Positions 1 through 6,701 of a stretch of DNA of 6,774 nucleotides are shown piece by piece. The stretch comes from Ignavibacteria bacterium. Lineage in GTDB: Bacteria; Bacteroidota; Ignavibacteria; Kapaibacteriales; UBA4661. Every line of letters starts with the position of its first letter. Positions within the stretch are counted from its first letter, which is position 1. The stretch covers positions 1 through 6,774 of the forward strand of contig JAAFHM010000030.1 of the NCBI GenBank assembly GCA_013298375.1, written 5' to 3'. Below the pieces are notes generated by a model that was given only the letters and a program-made list of their open reading frames with translations, did no database searches and had not been told where the DNA came from. Made by a program: the position numbers and the translations under genes.

Positions 1-536
1 GCGAAATTGTCAAAATGTCCAAGCGCACTGGTCGTGCTTACACTCTTGATGACCTTTTGGAGGAATTGGGCGAGGATGTGACGCGGTTTTTCTTTATCAT
101 GCGCGGCATTTCCACACATTTGGAATTTGATTTGAACTTGGCAGAGGAGCAGTCCGAAAAAAATCCAGTCTTTTACTTGCAATACGCGCACGCACGAATT
201 TCTTCTATTTTGCGTACTGCCGTAGAGCGCGGCGTAACGATTACTAATACCGCAAACACCGCATTACTGCTCCATCCGTCGGAAATAGATTTGATAAAAA
301 CCGTTCTGCGTTTTCCAGAAATTATTGCTCGTGCGGCAGACACTCTGGAGCCGCAAACAATCGCGGAATATTTACGCGAACTTGCTGCTAACTTTCATAA
401 ATTTTACCATGATTGTCGTATTTTAGGCGAGGAAGAAGAATTGATGCAAGCACGATTCGTATTGCTCAAGACATCCAAAATCGTTCTGAAGAATGGTCTG
501 ACGGTGCTAGGAATTTCTGCACCGGAAAAAATGTAA
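1..536 (+). CDS. argS: Arginyl-tRNA synthetase, C-terminal part (5' end outside window)
   Basis: Class I aminoacyl-tRNA synthetase that charges tRNA-Arg with arginine in the cytoplasm. The frame is open from base 3 and begins E-I-V-K-M-S-K-R, so the window cuts the gene just before the KMSKS-type loop (KMSKRTG) that binds ATP; the N-terminal catalytic half with the HIGH motif lies off the left edge. After the loop come the family-typical stretches TLDDLLEELGEDVTRFFF and EFDLNLAEEQSEKNPVFYLQ, then the helical DALR anticodon-binding domain, which starts at about YAHARI and fills the last 115 or so residues. The protein ends in LGISAPEKM, matching the usual ArgS terminus, so the 3' end is intact. 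The TAA stop is at 534-536. The bestrophin gene follows on the same strand after 142 nt, and no clear terminator is seen between them. The family assignment is firm. Confidence 0.96.
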   Translation, partial: EIVKMSKRTGRAYTLDDLLEELGEDVTRFFFIMRGISTHLEFDLNLAEEQSEKNPVFYLQYAHARISSILRTAVERGVTITNTANTALLLHPSEIDLIKTVLRFPEIIARAADTLEPQTIAEYLRELAANFHKFYHDCRILGEEEELMQARFVLLKTSKIVLKNGLTVLGISAPEKM

Positions 537-678
537 ACTCCGTATAGGTGCAGTTGGGAATCCTCTCTCCACAAGCCGCATTCAATCACGAATACCGAAC
601 TCCGCCCAAAAACCTGAGCGGATGACAGAGATTTTTATCACTACTTTTTCACAACAGTATTACAACGAGGTTGATACT
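537..678. other. Intergenic spacer between argS and the bestrophin gene
   Basis: This 142-nt gap is non-coding if the bestrophin start at 679 is right. If translation starts at the upstream in-frame ATG at 622, the gap shrinks to 85 nt. I see no GC-rich stem followed by a T-run, so there is no evident argS terminator, and no convincing -35/-10 pair or Bacteroidota-type TAnnTTTG promoter. The AT-rich part around 630-663 is the likeliest place for a promoter, but nothing in it is close enough to a consensus to call. Confidence 0.4.
667..670 (+). promoter_or_regulatory. Possible ribosome-binding site deciding the bestrophin start
   Basis: GAGG lies 8 nt before the ATG at 679. It is the best Shine-Dalgarno-like match in front of any gene start in this window and favours 679 over the upstream in-frame ATG at 622, where GAGCGG directly abuts the start codon. 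Confidence 0.4.
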
Positions 679-1572
679 ATGCTTGAAACTCTTCTACAAT
701 TTTTCCGCGATATTAGGCGTTTCCATACGAGCGAGGCGATTAAGGCGCTCTTAAAGCGCGTTCTTGGTTTTGGTCTTTATGGTGCAGTGCTGGCTTTTCT
801 CGTCGCAAATTATTTTCCTATATCAGTCAAAGTTGATACAATTCTGCTAGCGCTTTTGGGAACGCTGCTCAGTTTGCTCTTGGTCTTTCGCACCAACACA
901 GCGTATGACCGTTTTTGGGAAGGTCGCAAGGCTTGGGGTAGCTTGGTGAACCACTCACGGAGTTTTGCGATTATGATTAACGGAATGTTGGACAACGACA
1001 ACACGGCAGACCGCGTATTTTTTGCCAAGCATATTTCCGCCTTTGCTCACGCGCTCAAAGGACATCTCCGCGACGATATGCACTTTGTAGAATTGGAGGG
1101 CTTGAGCGAAGAATATATTGAAAAACTTCATCACGTCATGCACGTACCGAATGTGGTTGCCAATACGCTCTTCAAACGAGCCGAAGAGCTTGCGCGGGCA
1201 AAAAAGATTAGTGATATTCGGAATATCAAGCCGCATCACGACGCAATGATTGATATTTTGGGTGCGTGTGAGCGCATCAAGCGTACGCCGATTCCGCACT
1301 CTTACGGTTTTTACATCAAAATTTTTATTTCAACCTATGTGTGCCTTTTGCCGTTTTTATTGGTTGATAAATACGGATATTATACGATTCCGGCAATTAT
1401 GTTTGCTGCATACGCACTCATGGGTATCGAGATGATTGCCGGAGAAATTGAAGAACCCTTCGGGCTTGATTCCAACGACCTTCCGCTTGATGCAATGGCA
1501 CGAACAATTTACTTGAACGTGCATGAAATTTTGGATGTTGAAATCAAGGATGATCCTGTCCCGGGATTTTGA
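679..1572 (+). CDS. Bestrophin-family (RFP-TM/YneE-type) ion channel
   Basis: Predicted inner-membrane channel of the bacterial bestrophin family (UPF0187), whose known members are pentamers conducting monovalent ions. Numbering from the ATG at 679 (297 aa): a membrane segment at about 30-48, and a second at about 54-70 running into the family signature with FRTNTAYDRFWEGRKAWG (70-87), which corresponds to the pore-neck region. A cytoplasmic helical part follows, with ERIKRTPIP just before about 209. Two more membrane segments lie at about 211-229 and 235-255, then the conserved IEEPFG (257-262) and NDLPLD (266-271). I prefer the start at 679 because GAGG sits 8 nt upstream and 297 aa fits the usual length of about 300. 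An in-frame ATG at 622 would add 19 residues (MTEIFITTFSQQYYNEVDT) but has no ribosome-binding site at normal spacing. Ion selectivity cannot be read from the sequence. The next gene converges on it. Confidence 0.93.
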   Translation: MLETLLQFFRDIRRFHTSEAIKALLKRVLGFGLYGAVLAFLVANYFPISVKVDTILLALLGTLLSLLLVFRTNTAYDRFWEGRKAWGSLVNHSRSFAIMINGMLDNDNTADRVFFAKHISAFAHALKGHLRDDMHFVELEGLSEEYIEKLHHVMHVPNVVANTLFKRAEELARAKKISDIRNIKPHHDAMIDILGACERIKRTPIPHSYGFYIKIFISTYVCLLPFLLVDKYGYYTIPAIMFAAYALMGIEMIAGEIEEPFGLDSNDLPLDAMARTIYLNVHEILDVEIKDDPVPGF

Positions 1573-1630
1573 TTTGTGCATTTGGGCGAAGGGAAAAACC
1601 TGCTCACTGGGACTGCGCATAATCACTCAC

Positions 1631-1653
1631 CCCCTCTTCGGACAAAGAGAGGG
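1631..1653. terminator. Hairpin in convergent gap, possible weak bidirectional terminator
   Basis: The 127-nt gap between the bestrophin stop and the LRR stop (1573-1699) contains CCCTCT (1632-1637) and AGAGGG (1648-1653), a perfect 6-bp stem with a 10-nt loop. CTCTT/AAGAG with one bulge is an alternative pairing. A weaker outer pairing is possible between TCACCCCC (1627-1634) and GGGAGGTGA (1672-1680). There is no T-run on either side, so it is not a textbook intrinsic terminator. The call rests mainly on its place between two converging genes. Confidence 0.3.
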
Positions 1654-1699
1654 CAGAAGTATAGCGGATGCGGGAGGTGAAGAAAGCGTAATTTTCCAA

Positions 1700-2953
1700 T
1701 TATTCAATAAATGCCTTCGGCACAACCTTTTTCAACCGCTCAATATCTTTATCGGGGATGCGATTGCCGCCAATAATGCGTGCCTCAGTGATTTTTGTCA
1801 GATTGGTAATATTTTCTGGTAGAGCAGTTAAGCGATTACTCGTAATATTGAAGCCCGTCAAATTGGTGAGTTCACAAAATTCATTGGGCAGTTTTTCCAA
1901 AAGATTGAACATGAGATTGATATTTCGCAAATCTTTCAGTTCGCTAATTTCCTTCGGCAAGTCTGTTATTTCGCTGTACGACAAATCCAAATTGCGCAAA
2001 CTTTTTAGCCGCCCGATTTCTTTCGGAAGTTCCGTGAAGCGGTTATTTGCTGCACTCAGAACGAGCAACGTATCAATCGCAAAAATTTCTTTAGGGAAGG
2101 TTGTGAATTTATTATTGGCTATCGACAGCACACGAAGGCTTTGCAAACGCGCCATATTCGGCGACCATGTTGTGAGCATGGGATTTTCATCCAAAATAAG
2201 ACGGCGTAAATTCTTCATCGTTGTCAGGGCTTCGGGAAAAACCTTAAATGAATTGATTGCAAGGTCAATATCGGCTAAATACTCACAGTTTTTTAATTCC
2301 ACGGGCAATGTGCTGAGTTGATTACGAGAGAGATCAAGTTGCACCAAAAATTTCATATTGCCCATAAATGCAGGAAGTTTGGTGAGATTGTTGTCTGCCA
2401 TCGATAGACCGGTGAGGTTGGTCAATTTGCTCAAAAACTCCGGTGCAGAGCCTTTGATACGCGTTCCCGATAGGTCGAGAACACGGAGATTTTTCAGATT
2501 CCCCAGTTCTTTCGGGAATCCTGTGAGAGGGTTTTTCGACAATGAAAGAGCGCCAAGATTTTCCAATCGCCCAATACTTGCCGGAATCTTTTTAAGCAGA
2601 CACGTTGAAACCGAGAGGACCTGTAAATTCTTGAATGAGCCGATATTTTCAGGAAGTTCTGTGAGCGGATTCGTTGCAAGAATCAGCACTTGAAGGTTTT
2701 TTAATTCCGAAAATCGTGGCGGAAGTTTTTTGATATAGTTTTTGGTAAGGTCAAGTTTATAGACTTTATCAGGCTCCGCGAGCGCACGGGCAAGCGATTC
2801 ATAGGTTTCGGTTCTTGCCAATTCCTCTTCGCTTAATAATTTACCTTGAGCAAACACGGGTGTCGTCCATCTGCCAAAGCACACCAGCGCAACAAGCACT
2901 ATAGATGCGGGCAAGCGAAACAATGATGGGCGAGGATTCGAGAAAATACGCAT
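1700..2953 (-). CDS. Exported leucine-rich-repeat protein, 14 LRRs
   Basis: A 417-aa protein with an N-terminal signal peptide: basic start with Arg 2, 8 and 13, a hydrophobic core at about 14-27, and a likely signal peptidase I site after VFA (35/36). A short helical stretch follows and then, from residue 64, 14 tandem leucine-rich repeats up to about 387. Most are exactly 23 residues of the form LxxLxLxxNxLxxLPxxIxxLxN; repeats 5 and 9 are 24 residues. The last 30 residues look like a C-terminal cap. Such a curved solenoid usually binds protein or peptide ligands; the ligand here is unknown and no enzymatic domain is present. It probably acts in the periplasm or at the cell surface; no sorting signal is evident at the C terminus. 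The ATG at 2953 has no Shine-Dalgarno sequence. The gene lies 66 nt downstream of the MFS gene on the same strand and may be the last gene of that operon. Family and export are well supported, the role is not. Confidence 0.9.
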   Translation of the reverse strand: MRIFSNPRPSLFRLPASIVLVALVCFGRWTTPVFAQGKLLSEEELARTETYESLARALAEPDKVYKLDLTKNYIKKLPPRFSELKNLQVLILATNPLTELPENIGSFKNLQVLSVSTCLLKKIPASIGRLENLGALSLSKNPLTGFPKELGNLKNLRVLDLSGTRIKGSAPEFLSKLTNLTGLSMADNNLTKLPAFMGNMKFLVQLDLSRNQLSTLPVELKNCEYLADIDLAINSFKVFPEALTTMKNLRRLILDENPMLTTWSPNMARLQSLRVLSIANNKFTTFPKEIFAIDTLLVLSAANNRFTELPKEIGRLKSLRNLDLSYSEITDLPKEISELKDLRNINLMFNLLEKLPNEFCELTNLTGFNITSNRLTALPENITNLTKITEARIIGGNRIPDKDIERLKKVVPKAFIE

Positions 2954-3019
2954 ATCGTCTAAGGAAAATGGTTGAGAAATACATCAATAATTTTTGGTTG
3001 CTGCGGGGAGGTTCTGGGT

Positions 3020-4225
3020 TTAATCGCCTTCATGGGCGACGTTGGGAACGGGCAATACGAGCGATTTTGTTGCAATAATCCACACCGTGAAAAATGCCAT
3101 CACCAGAGCTGCTATAACACCTGGCGAGAATGTACCAATGGTTTGGATGAGAAAGCCACCTGCAAACGCCGTTGCAAAGCGGGTACTATTGTCGATTGCT
3201 CCGGCAATGCCCATTGCACTGCCAATATCGGCACGTGCGGTTGCTTTCGTGATAAGGCTGTTGATAACCGTAATTAAGGTGCTTGCGGCAAATGAAAGCG
3301 GTACCAGCACGATTGCCAAGGCGATAATATTGGGAACAAATGCCCACGCCGCAAGTGAAAGAACTATCACGGGCGCAGAGATATTCAGCAGTGCTTCATC
3401 GGAATAATGCCGCGTCAGAATCCGCAGAAATACGCCTTGCATCAGCGATACCAGTATGCCAATCCAGACGAAAACATAACTTGTCTCGCGGACGCTCAGA
3501 TTGAGATGATATTTGTTGAAAAGAGCAATATTTTGCTGAAACATAGCAAACGCAACACTAAATCCTGCCCAAAATACTAGCAATGAAGCCGTGCGCGGCA
3601 CAGAAAACAAGCGTTGGAGAAGTGCTGTATCGACAAGAGTGGGCATAGTGTCATTGTCAGTTTTTGCACTATCCCGCGTGACGCTTTCCGGCAAAAATGC
3701 GAAAATAAGGAGAAAATTCACCGCGCAAATGCCCGCCGACACGAGTGCTGGAGCCGCATAGCCATTTTTGCTCAGAATACCGCCCAGCGCCGGACCAATG
3801 GTAAAGCCAAGTCCGAAAGCAGCGCCAATCAACCCTAATGCTTTTGAACGCTCTTCCGGCGGCGTTACGTCGCTGATATAGGCTTGCGCGACGGGGACGT
3901 TTGCCGAAACGAAACCAGCAATGATGCGTGCCAGAAAGAGCATCCAGAGCGAAGAAGCAGATGCAAGTAGTAAAAAACCGATAATATTGCCCGCAATATC
4001 CAGCAAAAACATCGGTTTGCGCCCTATCCTATCCGACAAGCGCCCAATAATCGGCGCTCCAATAAATTGACAAAGTGCGTATAATCCCGTCAGAAAGCCA
4101 ATATGCGTCGGAGTTGCGCCTAACGACGATGCGTAATATGGCAGCACGGGCAAAAGCAGCGAAAAACTGATAATGTCCAGCAGAACAATACAAAAAATCA
4201 AGCCTAATCGTGGTTTTGAGGGCAT
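3020..4225 (-). CDS. MFS transporter, drug:H+ antiporter (DHA1/TetA-like) type
   Basis: A 401-aa inner-membrane protein with about 12 hydrophobic segments, the usual size for a 12-TM major facilitator. TM1 carries LLDIISFSLLLPVLPYY (15-31), with the Asp and the PxxP of DHA1 carriers. Motif A, GRLSDRIGRKP (61-71), lies in the TM2-TM3 loop with its Asp and Arg residues intact. An Arg in TM4 (ARIIAGF, R100) fits motif B, and the TM5 antiporter motif C is present as GAAFGLGFTIGPALGG (134-149). These features point to proton-driven export of a small molecule, as in TetA and multidrug pumps. The substrate cannot be deduced, and tetracycline resistance should not be assumed. The start is the ATG at 4225, 25 nt after the hydrolase stop, with no Shine-Dalgarno sequence, so translation may depend on the upstream gene. 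The LRR gene follows after 66 nt. No regulator gene sits beside it, unlike many drug pumps. Confidence 0.92.
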   Translation of the reverse strand: MPSKPRLGLIFCIVLLDIISFSLLLPVLPYYASSLGATPTHIGFLTGLYALCQFIGAPIIGRLSDRIGRKPMFLLDIAGNIIGFLLLASASSLWMLFLARIIAGFVSANVPVAQAYISDVTPPEERSKALGLIGAAFGLGFTIGPALGGILSKNGYAAPALVSAGICAVNFLLIFAFLPESVTRDSAKTDNDTMPTLVDTALLQRLFSVPRTASLLVFWAGFSVAFAMFQQNIALFNKYHLNLSVRETSYVFVWIGILVSLMQGVFLRILTRHYSDEALLNISAPVIVLSLAAWAFVPNIIALAIVLVPLSFAASTLITVINSLITKATARADIGSAMGIAGAIDNSTRFATAFAGGFLIQTIGTFSPGVIAALVMAFFTVWIIATKSLVLPVPNVAHEGD

Positions 4226-4250
4226 AACACTTGTGATGTGAACCGAAAAT

Positions 4251-5111
4251 TTATCGTAATGCTTTCAAAAATTGTACGGTTTCTTGAGCGGTGCGGCGTT
4301 GTTGTTCCTCGTAGCTCATTGTCGCATCGTTATCGCGGTTCTGCTTTCCATAACTGCCAAATTGCGCATGATTGCCGCCCTCAAAGACGACATAGCGCGT
4401 TTGTGGCGGCGGGGGCAGATACTTTTTATTGTCCTCAATCGTTTGCGGCGTTGCTAACCCGTCCAAACTTGCCGAAATCGAAAGTACGGGTAAAGAGCGC
4501 TTAGAAAGGTCGTTGGAGGCATCGGGATAAGATGCGTACAAAATCAATCCCTTGCAGGCTGATGAGTCTTGATGCACAAACCGTGCTGCCATTGCACCAC
4601 CAAGCGAGTGACCACCAATCGCCCATGTTCGGATAAAACGATTTTCTCCTCGAATGGCAAAATTTGCCACAAATGGGTCGAAAACAGCGAGTTGGAATGG
4701 AACAGGGGTAATGACGACCAAAAAACCTTCCGCCGCAATCGCTCGGCAAAGCGGCGCGTATGCTCGCTCATCTACCAAACCACCCGGATAAAAAATAAAG
4801 CCTGTGCGAATTTCTTTTTCAAGCAGTTTGGGACGAAACGCCGTGAAATTGGGCGTAATCTCGACATCCATCCTATTATCCGACTTTAAGGCATCAAGCG
4901 CAACCTGTGACGGCTGCGCCCCGCATGAAACCAGTACGTAGGCTCCACCCAAGACCAGCAGTAGAGATGTACTGAAGAAGGTTGAAAAACTCTTCCCGTC
5001 CGGCGGCTGAAGAGAGCAAATACACTGCCGTCGGGCGGGTGAAGCATATCCAGTTTTCACCCTTCGTGAGTATAGCAAGGAGTGAAGCGCGTGTCCGAGA
5101 ATTTTACGCAT
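4251..5111 (-). CDS. Membrane-anchored or lipoprotein alpha/beta-hydrolase
   Basis: A serine hydrolase of the alpha/beta fold, 286 aa from the ATG at 5111. The domain starts near TGFIFYPGGLVDERAYAPL (103-121), where the HG-type oxyanion region would lie. The nucleophile elbow is GGHSLGG with Ser169; the likely acid is Asp217 (SASLDG) and the base His248 (GGNHAQFG), so the triad looks complete. The substrate is unknown; esterase or dienelactone-hydrolase-like activity is possible. A hydrophobic stretch at about 45-61 ends in LVSC (Cys63), a fair lipobox, implying an anchored enzyme facing the periplasm. Chosen start: the ATG overlaps the upstream stop as ATGCGTAA, suggesting translational coupling. 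The frame stays open upstream to 5225, but that would overlap the previous gene by 122 nt. Oddly, about 40 residues precede the hydrophobic segment, too long for a normal signal peptide, and they are encoded by a palindrome-rich block that may be a repeat insertion. The true N terminus is therefore uncertain; the hydrolase domain is not. Confidence 0.88.
   Translation of the reverse strand: MRKILGHALHSLLYSRRVKTGYASPARRQCICSLQPPDGKSFSTFFSTSLLLVLGGAYVLVSCGAQPSQVALDALKSDNRMDVEITPNFTAFRPKLLEKEIRTGFIFYPGGLVDERAYAPLCRAIAAEGFLVVITPVPFQLAVFDPFVANFAIRGENRFIRTWAIGGHSLGGAMAARFVHQDSSACKGLILYASYPDASNDLSKRSLPVLSISASLDGLATPQTIEDNKKYLPPPPQTRYVVFEGGNHAQFGSYGKQNRDNDATMSYEEQQRRTAQETVQFLKALR
4995..5062. repeat. 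Two overlapping inverted repeats inside the 5' end of the hydrolase gene
   Basis: Arms at 4995-5006 and 5028-5039 form a 12-bp stem on the + strand, with two positions being G-T wobbles (13 bp if C5007-G5027 is added), around a loop of about 20 nt. On the - strand, which is the mRNA strand, the same two positions become A-C mismatches. A second dyad, GGGTGAA (5037-5043) and TTCACCC (5056-5062), shares the GGG at 5037-5039, so the two stems would be mutually exclusive. The block is more GC-rich than its surroundings and encodes an arginine/proline/cysteine-rich stretch (about residues 16-39) unlike the rest of the hydrolase. It could be a dispersed palindromic repeat or a cis-regulatory structure in the mRNA; which one cannot be settled from this window. 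Confidence 0.5.
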
Positions 5112-6468
5112 AACGAAGAACATCATGGCGTGAAACAAGCCCGATAATCCGGCCAAAATCACCAACCAAAACCACAGGGTGCTGACGGAGACGCTCAATA
5201 CCTTCGCGCACATCGGTTTGAGCATCCAAAACAGGCATAGGGTCTTCCATCACATCGGTAATAGCGGTATCAAGGGAGTTGCGGTCTTCCAGCACTCGTG
5301 CCATAAGGCGGTTGTCGCGGACGCTGCCGACGGGTTTTCCGGCATCATCCAAAACGGGTAGCGACGAAAGTTCGTAGGTATTCATTTGGTCGAGTGCTTC
5401 TTTGATTGTTGCTGCGGGTTTGACGGAAACCAGCGGTGGCAATGTTTTAGAAGAATGTTTTTCCTCCAAAAGCATTTTGAGCGTCATGCGGTCAACATCT
5501 AACATTTTATTTTGCTTAAGCCATTCGTCGGAATGGTGTTTGGTTAAGTATCGCTCACCGGTGTCACAGATAATAGCCACAACAACGGCATCTTTGGGCA
5601 AAAGTTTCGCTACGCGCAGCGCTGCGACAATATTCATTCCCGACGAACCACCACAGAAAATACCTTCCTCACGCACCAGACGACGAGCCATCGTGAAGGA
5701 ATCTTTATCGGTAATGTTCATCACTTCATCCACCAAATTTAATCCTAAATTCCCCGGAATGCGCTCCTGTCCCACACCTTCGACGAGGTAGGGTAGCGAT
5801 TCCACCAAGCGTCCAGTGTCTTTGAAGGATTTAATGGAGGAACCAAGCGGGTCGGCGGCAATAATTTTGATATTGGGGTTCTGTTCTTTCAGATACCGCG
5901 CCGTACCAGTGATTGTGCCGCCTGTTCCCATTCCGGCGATAAAGTGTGTTACTTTACCGTCGGTGTCTTTCCAAATTTCGGGACCTGTTGTGCGGTAGTG
6001 TACATCGGGGTTTGCGGGATTATCGTATTGATTCAGCATGATAGCGTTGGGAATTTCTTCCGACAAACGCTTTGCAGCATTAAAATAATATTCCGGCGAA
6101 CTGGATTTTGCGGCAGAAGGAACAATCATAACATCTGCGCCCATTGCCTTGAGATAGCGTACGCGCTCGACGGATGCTTTTTCGGTCATCACAAACAGAC
6201 AGCCGTAGCCCTTTAACCGCGCCGCTAATGCCAGACCAATACCAGTATTGCCGCTTGTCGGCTCAATAATCACGCCGCCCGGTTTCAAGCGCCCATCGCG
6301 CTCGGCTGCTTCTATCATCGCAATACCGATGCGGTCTTTCACCGACCCGCCCGGATTTCGGCTTTCCATTTTTGCTAAAACAGTTGCTTGTATGCCATCG
6401 GTAACGCGGTTAAGGCGTAAAAGCGGCGTAGAACCTATCATGTCGAGTACTGAATCAAAATACTGCAT
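5104..6468 (-). CDS. Cystathionine beta-synthase (PLP enzyme with C-terminal CBS-domain pair)
   Basis: A PLP-dependent enzyme of fold type II, 454 aa, predicted to condense serine and homocysteine to cystathionine, the first step of reverse transsulfuration, in the cytoplasm. The N terminus has IGSTPLLRLN (11-20). The PLP lysine is K44 in NPGGSVKDR, the substrate loop is PTSGNTGIGLA (70-80), and the phosphate-binding loop is GTGGT (181-185). CGGSSG further on supplies the serine expected near the pyridine nitrogen. A short linker leads to two CBS domains (about 345-454) with SSLPVLDD and GLVSRHDVL, a Bateman module that in relatives binds adenosyl ligands and regulates activity. There is no N-terminal haem-binding extension of the animal kind. 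The CBS pair favours this over plain cysteine synthase, though some homologues also use H2S or O-acetylserine. The start is the ATG at 6468; a TTG directly before it (6471) is less likely. No Shine-Dalgarno sequence is seen. It is the first gene of the - strand block and overlaps the hydrolase start by 8 nt. Confidence 0.92.
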   Translation of the reverse strand: MQYFDSVLDMIGSTPLLRLNRVTDGIQATVLAKMESRNPGGSVKDRIGIAMIEAAERDGRLKPGGVIIEPTSGNTGIGLALAARLKGYGCLFVMTEKASVERVRYLKAMGADVMIVPSAAKSSSPEYYFNAAKRLSEEIPNAIMLNQYDNPANPDVHYRTTGPEIWKDTDGKVTHFIAGMGTGGTITGTARYLKEQNPNIKIIAADPLGSSIKSFKDTGRLVESLPYLVEGVGQERIPGNLGLNLVDEVMNITDKDSFTMARRLVREEGIFCGGSSGMNIVAALRVAKLLPKDAVVVAIICDTGERYLTKHHSDEWLKQNKMLDVDRMTLKMLLEEKHSSKTLPPLVSVKPAATIKEALDQMNTYELSSLPVLDDAGKPVGSVRDNRLMARVLEDRNSLDTAITDVMEDPMPVLDAQTDVREGIERLRQHPVVLVGDFGRIIGLVSRHDVLRYA

Positions 6469-6612
6469 CAAGGGGATTGTTTGGGGGTTGAAAGGTTATG
6501 AGTTATTGCGAAAATGCTATCTGTACAAACACACACAGCCTACAAAACTAGTAAAAAAAGCGGAGACGTTGGTAAAAAAAAGCGATAGGGAGATTCGTCC
6601 CATTGAGCGGGG

Positions 6613-6627
6613 CATTTGTCCCAAATG
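6613..6627. promoter_or_regulatory. Dyad CATTTG-N3-CAAATG, candidate operator
   Basis: A perfect 6-bp inverted repeat with a 3-nt spacer, about 145 nt upstream of the cystathionine beta-synthase start. Its shape suits a dimeric DNA-binding protein. No regulator can be named from it, and it could be chance in AT-rich DNA. Confidence 0.3.
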
Positions 6628-6656
6628 TTATTGCAAAAAGGAGGCGGTTGATAATA

Positions 6657-6676
6657 TTGGCACTGTGGAATGCCAA
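6657..6676. promoter_or_regulatory. Dyad TTGGCA-N8-TGCCAA, candidate operator
   Basis: A perfect 6-bp inverted repeat with an 8-nt spacer, 30 nt from the previous dyad. It resembles half-site spacing used by dimeric regulators, but no regulator gene lies in the window to pair with it. Confidence 0.35.
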
Positions 6677-6678
6677 GA

Positions 6679-6701
6679 TTTTTTCACGCTGTGTGAAAAA
6701 A
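6679..6701. promoter_or_regulatory. Perfect 9-bp dyad TTTTTTCAC-N5-GTGAAAAAA
   Basis: Arms at 6679-6687 and 6693-6701 with a 5-nt loop form the strongest palindrome upstream of the - strand operon. It could be an operator. It could also be the remnant of a terminator for a gene beyond the right edge, but the stem is AT-rich and lacks a separate T-tract, so a terminator is the weaker reading. Confidence 0.4.

Noticed and set aside
1758..2321. A 187-codon + strand frame opposite the LRR gene
   Set aside because: Antisense shadow: the regular leucine-rich repeats on the - strand generate a Ser/Arg/Phe-rich open frame on the other strand.
2870..2900. Possible lipobox (VALVC) in the LRR signal peptide
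   Set aside because: The residue before the cysteine is Val rather than Gly, Ala or Ser, and a better signal peptidase I site (VFA/Q) follows ten residues later.
2972..3277. A 101-codon + strand frame with many cysteines, resembling a small secreted or toxin-like protein
   Set aside because: It begins with TTG, has no ribosome-binding site and lies almost entirely antisense to the well-supported MFS gene; the cysteines arise from reading that gene on the wrong strand.
3020..4225. A specific tetracycline-resistance pump
   Set aside because: The MFS motifs A and C are shared by many drug:H+ antiporters, and no TetR-type regulator or mobile context is present to support that substrate.
5112..5225. 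Longer hydrolase start giving 38 extra residues with a strongly hydrophobic stretch
   Set aside because: It would overlap the last 122 nt of the cystathionine beta-synthase gene, including its second CBS domain. The hydrophobicity comes from reading that domain in another frame, and the ATG at 5111 gives a normal coupled overlap.
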